From assembly GCF_008065115.1 (NCBI RefSeq), contig NZ_CP042913.1:2206338-2270337 (forward strand): 64,000 nt of DNA. Reading direction: 5' to 3'. Under the pieces are notes generated by a model. The model had not been told where the DNA came from, did not search any database, and was given only the letters and a program-made list of their open reading frames with translations. Position 1 is the first letter of the stretch. Each line of letters begins with the position of its first letter. This DNA comes from Bythopirellula goksoeyrii. GTDB taxonomy: Bacteria > Planctomycetota > Planctomycetia > Pirellulales > Lacipirellulaceae. Shown here piece after piece: positions 26,071 through 33,576 of the stretch. Both the position numbers and the translations under genes were made by a program.

Positions 26071-27075
26071 CTAAGCAGCGGAACGGATTTTTTCTTGATC
26101 GTGCGTAGCTGAATCCTCCCGAGGAAGGTCCAAACGGCCAGAGGAGTACTCACCCTGGAGGTGAGCAGCACGCACTGTACCAAGCAGCCCGAAAAATACG
26201 CTGGTCACAAATAAAGCGTCAAGCGACGCAGGAAGCGTAAAGAACATGTTGAGTACTAGTCCGCAAAGACCAATCCCCAAGCAAATCAAAGCGGCACCAA
26301 AACAAATCTGCGATTCGTGGTCTTGAGCAACTCGGCGTAACAACGGTGTAGAGGCTGAATGTTTCGAACTCATGCATGGACTCCAGAAAAAAAGATGAAA
26401 TCGTGATAGATCAAATGGTATGCAAAATGCCTGTTCGCTCCTGGGACCCAAGGCTGCTTCATCGAGCGGAACAAAATGTTCTTGATCAGGCTGATAGAAA
26501 AATACCTGGCCAGTTTCGAACTTGTAGACCCAGCCGTGAAGTCGCACATCACCCCGATTCAAAGCCCATGCAACCGTAGGATAAGTGCGGAGACTCTCCA
26601 GTTGCACGAGAACATTGATCTCTACAGCTGCGGTGAGCAGTGTCTGAGAGTCTGTGATGTGGGAGTCGTTCTCCTTGATAATGCGCGCCGTTGATTCAGC
26701 CTGGCCAAACCGCGAATTGACTGCTGGCAAATCCGGAAGTTGATCCGGGGGCAAGAGGCCGTTCAGCGCTGCGCATTGCGAATGCCCGCAGATTATGATG
26801 TCTTTGATATTCAGCACGCCGATTGCGTATTTAAACGTAGAAGCTTCGCCCCTAGCAACTGTTCCATAGGCTGGAACGAAGTTGCCCGCATTGCGAACAA
26901 TAAACAATTCGCCAGGGTCAGTTTTTGTAATCAGATTGGGTACAATGCGCGAGACGGAGCAAGTGATAAACAGTGCCAGTGGCTGTTGACCATTGGCCAA
27001 TCCCTCCAAGAGAAGTTGCTGTGAGGTAAAAGTATCTTGCTGAAATTGGCAAACTCCTTTGACGAATTTCTTCAT
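26071..27075 (-). CDS. Beta-carbonic anhydrase domain fused to a C-terminal membrane domain
   Basis: 334 residues. Residues 1-~205 are a beta-class carbonic anhydrase (CO2 + H2O to bicarbonate): zinc ligands Cys39, His98 and Cys101 (GHSQCAAL) are present, as is RNAGNFVP. The motif that should read Cys-x-Asp-x-Arg is Cys39-Ser-Val41-Ser-Arg43: the Asp of the catalytic Asp-Arg dyad is Val (codon GTC, one base from GAC). Residues ~235-334 contain two membrane helices (ICFGAALICLGIGLCGLVL and ALFVTSVFFGLLGTV). Met235 (ATG at 26373) is preceded by CTGGAGT and could be the start of a separate small membrane protein; a seven-T run precedes it. Upstream partner of the SulP gene. Confidence 0.82.
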   Translation of the reverse strand: MKKFVKGVCQFQQDTFTSQQLLLEGLANGQQPLALFITCSVSRIVPNLITKTDPGELFIVRNAGNFVPAYGTVARGEASTFKYAIGVLNIKDIIICGHSQCAALNGLLPPDQLPDLPAVNSRFGQAESTARIIKENDSHITDSQTLLTAAVEINVLVQLESLRTYPTVAWALNRGDVRLHGWVYKFETGQVFFYQPDQEHFVPLDEAALGPRSEQAFCIPFDLSRFHLFFWSPCMSSKHSASTPLLRRVAQDHESQICFGAALICLGIGLCGLVLNMFFTLPASLDALFVTSVFFGLLGTVRAAHLQGEYSSGRLDLPREDSATHDQEKIRSAA

Positions 27076-27240
27076 GACGTTTACTCAGAAGTGAATGGCT
27101 TGCACATCTCGACAGCCAAAGCCAATACTTGTCTGGACTACTTCTCAGGCAGAAGAACGCTGCTAATGCGAAAGGCCAATCGATGTCTACGATTAACTGC
27201 AAGAAAGCGAGCAGCTTGGCATAGATCACTATGCACAGTC

Positions 27241-27570
27241 TTAGCAGCGCAATGGAGCGCAGAGCTCATTCGAAAGACAGTGTCCCACCAGTGCCCGAGG
27301 TAGACGCGGAGCAACAGGCTTGAATCCCTGGTCGAAAGTAAGTGTACGGCACGAGGGACAATAAGTGCGGATTCGCACCAGACGAAACTCCACCCCAACG
27401 ACCTCACCGAGCGAAGAGCTATCCTCAGACGAAACGGGCGAGCCACAATTATTGTGCGATTCTGCAGTTAGCACCGGACCGGTCATCATAAGCAAAGCCG
27501 CTGCAAACACGCTCCCCAAAACCAATCGCGTGACTGACTGGAAGCTTCGAGATGGTCTTCGTACAAACAT
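27241..27570 (-). CDS. Possible small exported Cys-rich protein
   Basis: A 109-residue frame with a believable signal peptide (RLVLGSVFAAALLMMTGPVLTA) and a mature part with a CPSC pair and two more Cys near the end. No family is recognised. It lies 165 bp upstream of the carbonic anhydrase gene on the same strand and could be its first operon gene. No clear Shine-Dalgarno precedes the ATG. Could be a chance frame. Confidence 0.35.
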   Translation of the reverse strand: MFVRRPSRSFQSVTRLVLGSVFAAALLMMTGPVLTAESHNNCGSPVSSEDSSSLGEVVGVEFRLVRIRTYCPSCRTLTFDQGFKPVAPRLPRALVGHCLSNELCAPLRC

Positions 27571-27789
27571 AATGAAAGATCATCATGGAATGGAGGGAAA
27601 TGCAATTACTGGCGAATTCATTATCGTTTTTTCCACTCGCTGCGTCCAGAGCGAACTGAAGGGTAAAATCAGACATTTCGCCTGACCACACCTGGCCAAG
27701 GAGACCTCTCGACCACACACAGCTTGCTCGGACAGGATCAGGAAGGGGTATCCTCCGAAAGCAACCCGGACTAAAAATAGAGAACACGA

Positions 27790-27862
27790 GCCCCCGTAGC
27801 TCAGGGGATAGAGCGACGGTTTCCTAAACCGCAGGTCGCAGGTTCGAATCCTGCCGGGGGTA
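27790..27862 (+). tRNA. tRNA-Arg (anticodon CCU)
   Basis: A 73-base cloverleaf: acceptor GCCCCCG with CGGGGGT and discriminator A; D-arm GCTC/GAGC with AGGGGATA loop; anticodon arm (C)GGT-TTCCTAA-ACC(G), giving anticodon CCT that reads AGG; T-arm GCAGG-TTCGAAT-CCTGC. The 27-43 pair is A/C, a mismatch. CCA is not encoded. Confidence 0.95.
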
Positions 27863-27991
27863 TTTTGTTATAACTTCGGTCGAATGGATTGTTTGTGTTG
27901 CCGTTCAATATCGCGGCACTGGAGCAACGGCGTAGGTGATATCTTAACTTCACTCATTCTACACTGGATACGCAATCTTTGGAGATTTGAA

Positions 27992-28642
27992 ATGAACTAT
28001 TTGAAAGTCGTTACTTTTACATTGGCCCTAGTTGCATTGGCTTACGGTGTTTGCGCTGAGGAAGATCGCCAGCTCAAAGTCTCCTTATTCAATGGCGAGT
28101 CGCTCGATGGTTGGCAGCAACGAAATGGAACGGCATCGTATCGTGTTGAAGATGGCATGATTGTTGGAAAAACTAACGAAGGAAGTCCTAACTCGTTTCT
28201 TTGCACGACGAAGGATTATGGTGATTTTGAATTGAGTTTCGAAGTGAAAGTCGATGATCCGTTAAACTCGGGCGTCCAGATACGCTCCAAGTGCGAAGGC
28301 GATACACCGGAAGGCCGAGTGCATGGCCCACAGGTAGAGATTGCCACCAACGGCACGGCGGGCTTCATCTATGGCGAGGCCCTCGACACCGGCTGGCTCA
28401 GCGAAGACCGTAGTGATAAGCAGGCTCAAGAAGCCTTCAAGAAGGGCGAGTGGAACCAATACCGCGTAGTTGCCAAGGGGAAGACGATTCAGACGTGGAT
28501 CAATGGAGTACCCGTTGCAGACCTTGTCGACGAGAAAAGCGGCATGGCTAGTGGATTCATCGGACTCCAAGTTCACCAAATTGGCAAGGGAACTGGTCCC
28601 TACGAAGTGCGTTGGCGCAACCTCGAGCTGACCGAACTTTAA
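27992..28642 (+). CDS. DUF1080 exported protein (3-keto-disaccharide hydrolase-like)
   Basis: 216 residues from ATG 27992, behind TTTGGAGA. A signal peptide (MNYLKVVTFTLALVALAYGVCA) is followed by a concanavalin-like domain with DUF1080 hallmarks: SLFNGESLDGWQQ, FLCTTKDYGDFELSFEVK, NSGVQIRS, HGPQVEI, GEWNQYRVVAKG-IQTWINGVPVADL and GFIGLQVH. The family is abundant in planctomycetes, and some members hydrolyse 3-keto-glycosides; a periplasmic carbohydrate role is likely but not proven. It lies 129 bp after the tRNA and 295 bp before the PIG-L gene. Confidence 0.88.
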   Translation: MNYLKVVTFTLALVALAYGVCAEEDRQLKVSLFNGESLDGWQQRNGTASYRVEDGMIVGKTNEGSPNSFLCTTKDYGDFELSFEVKVDDPLNSGVQIRSKCEGDTPEGRVHGPQVEIATNGTAGFIYGEALDTGWLSEDRSDKQAQEAFKKGEWNQYRVVAKGKTIQTWINGVPVADLVDEKSGMASGFIGLQVHQIGKGTGPYEVRWRNLELTEL

Positions 28643-28937
28643 CCCGGGGAAATGGAGTTAGCTGCTAACTGGTAGATGACCACCCTCCCGCAGGAAGTGA
28701 TCTCTCAAGCTCCGGCGCATCACTTTGTTGGAAGCTCTTTTATGAAGTTGCTTGATTAACACTATTGCGTAGGTATTCAGGGAATGACACTCGAAAAATC
28801 CATTACGTCATAGACTATGTACAGAATGGGTGGTCACATGCAAGAATCGCTATTCGTCTACGTTCATATTCCGATTCAGTTCGAGTCGAGGTACACAGGC
28901 ACTTCAATGTCGTTGTCCACAGGTGGCGCAAAAATTC

Positions 28938-29702
28938 ATGACATCAAAATCTTCTCCGAGGCGAGTAGCCCTGGCATTTCTGGCCCATCCCGACGATGCG
29001 GAGATGTTCTGCGCAGGCACTCTCTTGCGCCTCGCTGAGCTGGGCTGGGAAATCCACATTGCAACCGCCACTCCTGGGGATTGTGGATCGGCTACCATGT
29101 CGAGGGATGAGATCGCCGAGATTCGTCGTGCCGAAGGCGCGGCGGCCGCCAAGGTTCTCGGTGGTACCTACCACTGCGTAGAAGAACGTGATTTGAATGT
29201 TGTTTTCGATAAGCCGACGAATCGAAAAGTGATCGATTTGTTCCGCCAGATTGCCCCCTCGCTAGTCTTCACTCATCCGCTCTTCGACTACATGCTCGAT
29301 CACGAGCAAGTGCATCAATTGGCGAGGAGTGCCGCATTCGGCTATTCCGCTCCCAATGGGTCGTCATTGCCGTTAGTCGCAGGATCCATGATTCCCTGGC
29401 TCTACTACTGTGATCCCATTGAAGGATGTGATCCCTATACGAGAGAAGTTGCGAGCCACACGGTGTGTGTCGACATCACCGAGGTGATAGAGCGAAAGAG
29501 TGAGATGCTTGCCAGCCATGCTTCGCAACGTGAGTGGCTCCGAGCCCACCATGGGATGGATGAATACATCGAGACCATGAAGCGGTTAGGTGCGATGCGA
29601 GGCCAAGAAATTGGCAGTTCCTATGCGGAGGCTTTCACTCAACATCGAGGACATCCCTATCCCCAATCCGATTTGCTTCGCGAACTTCTAGGAGAAAAAT
29701 AG
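28938..29702 (+). CDS. PIG-L (LmbE) family zinc deacetylase
   Basis: 254 residues from ATG 28938 (the frame extends upstream but without family similarity). The N-terminal motif FLAHPDDAE (His17, Asp19, Asp20) and the downstream DHEQVHQL (third zinc ligand) mark a PIG-L-type N-deacetylase, which removes acetyl from N-acetylglucosamine-containing substrates such as GlcNAc-PI, GlcNAc-malate, GlcNAc-inositol or chitooligosaccharides. The next gene (NagB-like) starts at the base after its stop codon, so the two are tightly coupled; together with the aldolase-like gene they suggest deacetylation followed by deamination/isomerisation of an amino sugar. The exact substrate is unknown. Confidence 0.87.
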   Translation: MTSKSSPRRVALAFLAHPDDAEMFCAGTLLRLAELGWEIHIATATPGDCGSATMSRDEIAEIRRAEGAAAAKVLGGTYHCVEERDLNVVFDKPTNRKVIDLFRQIAPSLVFTHPLFDYMLDHEQVHQLARSAAFGYSAPNGSSLPLVAGSMIPWLYYCDPIEGCDPYTREVASHTVCVDITEVIERKSEMLASHASQREWLRAHHGMDEYIETMKRLGAMRGQEIGSSYAEAFTQHRGHPYPQSDLLRELLGEK

Positions 29703-30629
29703 GTGGGCCGTCCCCTTAGTAAGGTTGCCCCCGAGTGGTGGGATTACACAACCCTTGATCTGGCAATCCTCGAAGACGCGGCTCGGCTTACTGCCGCTGA
29801 TTTGGTGGGACTTTCGCGCGACGGTTTTGAAGTCGTTATTTACGATACCTTGGAAGAATTCTTCTGTGCCGAGGCATTGGAGTATATCCAGGCCTGGCAG
29901 CAAGCAACTCCTGACAATCCGGCAGGCATTTGCGGTCCGATTGGACCTACTGAGCAACTCCCCTTGGTAGCCAAGATCGTCAACGAACTTGGTTTGAAAC
30001 TTCATAACGCCCATTTCTGGGGCATGGATGAATGGATCGAGGACGGTAAGCCGGTAGCCACTGATCACCCCCTTTCCTTCGCCAAAGCCGATATGGAACT
30101 GTGCTTTGATCGCATTCGTCCTGAGTTGCTGATGCCGACAGGAAACATCCACTTCCCGACAGATTTAGAAGCATATTCCAAGAGTTACGACGCCGTTCGC
30201 TGCGTGTTAATGCAAGGAGGGCAGGGCGAAGTCAAGCACTGGGCCTTCAACGATCCCCCCAAACGCAATGGCCCCTACCAGGACCAGCCTCCCTCGCCGG
30301 AAGAGTATCGCCAGCTAGGGACTCGCATTACCGATCTGCACCCCATGACGGTCATTCAGAACGCGCGAACCTCGGGCGGTGGGTACGTCCCCCAAGTCCC
30401 GACCTGTGCAGCCACCGTGGGCCCTGTCGAGACCTGGAAAGCAGAAACTGTTTCGATCTGGCATCCTGGCCATCACGACAATCCGTTCGGCATGCGCTTG
30501 ACAGCCCTCATGATCAGTAAGCAAATCCCCGATAGTTCGGTCCCAATGTCGCTGCTGGCGGACCATCCTCAGGTCAGGTTCAATTATTATCGCGGTGGTA
30601 TTGGTACCGTTGAGGCGGAGATGCACTAA
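29703..30629 (+). CDS. NagB-like glucosamine-6-phosphate isomerase/deaminase family protein
   Basis: 308 residues with a GTG start abutting the PIG-L stop codon. The fold family is shown by the block [26 protein letters not shown] (phosphate-binding loop), HFWGMDEW (Asp109-Glu110, matching the LDEY of NagB) and [13 protein letters not shown] at 173-185. In NagB the last motif is GxGxDGHIAFNEP; His179 is kept, but the position of the catalytic Asp141 of E. coli NagB is Val177 and Glu148 is Asp184. So it is a divergent member that may act on another substrate or by another mechanism. It is about 40 residues longer than E. coli NagB. Followed after 30 bp by the aldolase-like gene. Confidence 0.78.
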   Translation: MGRPLSKVAPEWWDYTTLDLAILEDAARLTAADLVGLSRDGFEVVIYDTLEEFFCAEALEYIQAWQQATPDNPAGICGPIGPTEQLPLVAKIVNELGLKLHNAHFWGMDEWIEDGKPVATDHPLSFAKADMELCFDRIRPELLMPTGNIHFPTDLEAYSKSYDAVRCVLMQGGQGEVKHWAFNDPPKRNGPYQDQPPSPEEYRQLGTRITDLHPMTVIQNARTSGGGYVPQVPTCAATVGPVETWKAETVSIWHPGHHDNPFGMRLTALMISKQIPDSSVPMSLLADHPQVRFNYYRGGIGTVEAEMH

Positions 30630-30659
30630 CAGGACCAAACAGCCTAATGAAAGATAAGG

Positions 30660-31715
30660 ATGGCTAAAACACTCGACGAAAAACTATCACGCATCGCTGC
30701 AGACCCGTCCTGCGATGATTTTATCGTGGCGGATGCCAAGGACGCCGACATGGCATTCGGCATCTCCGCGCCAGGTCGGCGCCGAAATCCCACAAATAGC
30801 GAATCAGAGTTTCTCACGCTTGCAGATTACCACGCAACGATTTGTGAAATAGTCGAACAAGGTCTCGTTGATATTATGCTGATGAGTGTCAACACGAGCG
30901 CTCGCCTGACGATCGCAAAGCGACTCTTTGAGAAGAGTCCCGTTACACCAGCGATCCGAGCCAATGACACAACCGACATTTGGCTGGCAGGGGGAGTGGG
31001 TGCTTACGGAACACAGCCCTCGCTGTCCTTTCGCTCGGCAACCATCGATCATGCGATGTGTGGCCATGCGAACTGCACCCCCGAAGAGCGCCGCTTGGGT
31101 GCCGATTTGGGTCTCTATTCGATCACGTTCAACAATGACGCGACCCTAGATCGCCTGGCTCTAGAAGCCTATCGGGCATTTCGAATCGAGGCTGAGGAGA
31201 AGGGATTTCGCCATTTCCTGGAAGTCTTTCCTCCCAATGCGTGTACGAATCTTGCCGCAGAGGATGTCCCCAGGTTCGTCAATGATTCGATCGCCCGTGC
31301 ACTGGCCGGTGTTCCTCCCACTGCCCGACCGATCTTTCTCAAGATTCCCTATTTCGGCCCCGAACCGATGGCGGAACTAGTGACGTACGATCCTTCTCTC
31401 GTCGTAGGAATCTTGGGAGGGTCGGCAGGAACAACCTATGACGCTTTTCAAATGTTGTGGGAAGCCAAGCAGCATGGTGCTCGTGCAGCCTTGTTTGGTA
31501 GAAAGATTAACAATGCAGAGCATCAGCTTTCATTCATAAGGCAATTGAGAGCGCTGGCGGATGGACAGGCCAAACCAGAAGATGCAGTTCGAGCGTATCA
31601 TACTGAATTGGGAGAAATGGGTATTCGACCGGATCGAGACTTAGAGACAGATCTAAAGCCAACTTCCTCAACGCTCAGCTATGCAGGTTCGACTGGACGG
31701 ACCACTGTGAAGTAA
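30660..31715 (+). CDS. DeoC/LacD-family aldolase-like protein
   Basis: 351 residues. It has the features of a TIM-barrel aldolase-like family (DeoC/LacD group): DYHATICEIVEQGLVDIMLMS, AIRANDTTDIWLA, FRSATIDHAMCGH, FRHFLEVFPPNA, RPIFLKIPYFGPE with a Lys in the place of a Schiff-base lysine, and VVGILGGSAGTTYDAF-ML as a phosphate-binding strand-loop. The reaction is not known from sequence. It is the third gene of an operon-like set with a PIG-L deacetylase and a NagB-like protein, so cleavage of a phosphorylated keto sugar at the end of an amino-sugar pathway is a reasonable guess. A hairpin follows at 31723-31749. Confidence 0.72.
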   Translation: MAKTLDEKLSRIAADPSCDDFIVADAKDADMAFGISAPGRRRNPTNSESEFLTLADYHATICEIVEQGLVDIMLMSVNTSARLTIAKRLFEKSPVTPAIRANDTTDIWLAGGVGAYGTQPSLSFRSATIDHAMCGHANCTPEERRLGADLGLYSITFNNDATLDRLALEAYRAFRIEAEEKGFRHFLEVFPPNACTNLAAEDVPRFVNDSIARALAGVPPTARPIFLKIPYFGPEPMAELVTYDPSLVVGILGGSAGTTYDAFQMLWEAKQHGARAALFGRKINNAEHQLSFIRQLRALADGQAKPEDAVRAYHTELGEMGIRPDRDLETDLKPTSSTLSYAGSTGRTTVK

Positions 31716-31722
31716 AGCAAAA

Positions 31723-31760
31723 CGACCCCGACCAAATTGGTCGAGGTCGCCAAGTCTTTT
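31723..31760. terminator. Putative bidirectional terminator between convergent genes
   Basis: Two 5-bp stems (CGACC/GGTCG outer, GACCA/TGGTC inner) separated by a 2x2 internal loop, spanning 31723-31749, followed on the plus strand by GTCTTTTATTTC and on the minus strand by TTTTGCTTT. It sits between the stops of the aldolase-like gene and rpoD. Confidence 0.6.
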
Positions 31761-31777
31761 ATTTCTATCGGACTGGT

Positions 31778-33511
31778 TTAGGCAGCGGCCAGTTCTTCGA
31801 TTACGGGAGCCGTATCCCAGACTTCTTCTTCTGCCAGGACTGGGCTGTCGGCTACATATTCGCTGAGTTCGCTACTCCGTACGGGGTTCTGCAATTTCGA
31901 AACTGCTTTGGCCTCGATCTGACGTACCCGTTCGCGAGTCACTTTGAAGATGCGGCCGACTTCCTCGAGTGTATAACAGTAGCCATCAGCCAAGCCGTAG
32001 CGCAGCCGCACGATTTCCCGCTCTCGATAGGTAAGCGTCTTCAAGAGTTCGTCGATTTTCTCACGAAGTAGCCCATTGTTGGCCAACTTCAGTGGATTGT
32101 CTGAATGAGAATCTTCCACAAATTCACCAAAGCTGCAATCATCTCCCTCGCCTATGGGGCGGTCGAGACTTACTGGAGTACGGCCGATATCTAGTACGTG
32201 CAGACTTTCATCGAGGTCGATACCCGCCGCCAAAGCGGTTTCTTCGTGCGTCGGCATGCGGCCCATCTCATGTTGAAGTCGCTTGGCCGTTTGCTGCAGC
32301 TTGCTCAGGACATCGATCATATGAACTGGGATGCGAATCGTGCGGGCTTGATCGGCGATGGCTCGCGTAATCGCCTGGCGAATCCACCAAGTAGCATAAG
32401 TGGAAAACTTGAATCCACGTCGATATTCGTATTTATCGACCGCTCGCATCAAACCTGTGTTGCCTTCTTGGATCAAATCCAAAAAGCTCATACCGCGGTT
32501 ACGGTATTTCTTGGCGATGGAAACGACCAATCGCAAGTTGCCGCTGGAAAGTTCGCGCTTCACTCGCTCAAATTCCTTCAATTGCTTGCGAAGCAATTGG
32601 CAGCGATTCCGCAAGCTCTGAGGTGATTCGAGTGTGCGGAGCATCAGTTCCTTCAATTCGCGGCGGACAGGTTCCATGCGTGCCACCGAGGCATTTTCGG
32701 CTTTCAATTGCTGGAGATGGCTCTGCAAGCGGTCCATCCTTTGGGAAAGTTCCTCAATGACTTTCATCATCGGTTGCACCCGACGGGTGCGCAGACTCAT
32801 TTCCTCGACCAAGTGCAGCATCTTACGACGGCGACTTATGTAGCGAGCCCTGGCTGCTTGCTTTTCTTCGGCGGGTGCCAGCCGGTTGATCAGAATGGCA
32901 AAATCCAGCTGTTGTTGTCCCATCAGGTGCGTTAACGTGGGAAGGTTAATCGGCATCCGCTTGGAAACTTGCTCTTTGGTCAGCCGTTCGGTGAGCGAGA
33001 CCTTAATCGTGCGATCGAAGGGAAGTTCTCCGGCATGCACTTTCTGTAGTACCTCAACTGTGTTGGCCAAAGCACAGAATGAACGCAAGAGATTGCGGCG
33101 GAATCGCTTGCGTGTGAGTTCGATCTTCTTGGCCAAGATGATTTCCTCTTCTCGATTTAACAAGGGAATCCGGCACATCTGCGACAAGTACATTCTTATC
33201 GGATCATCGGTCAGCTTGGGAAGCTCATCCGTGTACATGGCTTCTCGGTCGCCGAGAACCACATCTTCTGAATAGCGAGGACTTCCTTCGCCTTCAACAA
33301 AATCAATTTTGAGAGTGTCCACTAGGTCAAGCAGACGATCGACATGCACCGAGTCGGCACATTCATCCGGCAGATGAGAATCGGCCTGCTGATAGGTCAG
33401 AAAACCTTGAGTCTTGGCTAAAGTAACAAGCTCGGCAAAAGAAATCTTGGTAACGGGCGAGCTTTGGGATTCGTTGGGTTTCGTAGCGTTTGATTTCGTA
33501 GCTTGGGTCAT
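31778..33511 (-). CDS. rpoD: Primary RNA polymerase sigma factor (sigma-70)
   Basis: 577 residues. Region 1.1-like N-terminus; region 1.2 [22 protein letters not shown]; a non-conserved helical segment of about 200 residues rich in Arg and Gln; region 2 [57 protein letters not shown] (quoted as region 2.1-2.4; shown here only to identify it by its FSTYATWWI core), region 3 VHMIDV and region 4 with the helix-turn-helix [21 protein letters not shown]. Only housekeeping sigma factors have this full set. It lies 65 bp downstream of dnaG on the same strand, the classic dnaG-rpoD arrangement. The C-terminus is extended by about 30 residues past the usual end. Confidence 0.95.
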   Translation of the reverse strand: MTQATKSNATKPNESQSSPVTKISFAELVTLAKTQGFLTYQQADSHLPDECADSVHVDRLLDLVDTLKIDFVEGEGSPRYSEDVVLGDREAMYTDELPKLTDDPIRMYLSQMCRIPLLNREEEIILAKKIELTRKRFRRNLLRSFCALANTVEVLQKVHAGELPFDRTIKVSLTERLTKEQVSKRMPINLPTLTHLMGQQQLDFAILINRLAPAEEKQAARARYISRRRKMLHLVEEMSLRTRRVQPMMKVIEELSQRMDRLQSHLQQLKAENASVARMEPVRRELKELMLRTLESPQSLRNRCQLLRKQLKEFERVKRELSSGNLRLVVSIAKKYRNRGMSFLDLIQEGNTGLMRAVDKYEYRRGFKFSTYATWWIRQAITRAIADQARTIRIPVHMIDVLSKLQQTAKRLQHEMGRMPTHEETALAAGIDLDESLHVLDIGRTPVSLDRPIGEGDDCSFGEFVEDSHSDNPLKLANNGLLREKIDELLKTLTYREREIVRLRYGLADGYCYTLEEVGRIFKVTRERVRQIEAKAVSKLQNPVRSSELSEYVADSPVLAEEEVWDTAPVIEELAAA

Positions 33512-33576
33512 CGAAAACTCCTCCTACACTTCCTGTGTTTGGGAAAAAGTTGCAGCGGGGAACCGAGTCAGACATC

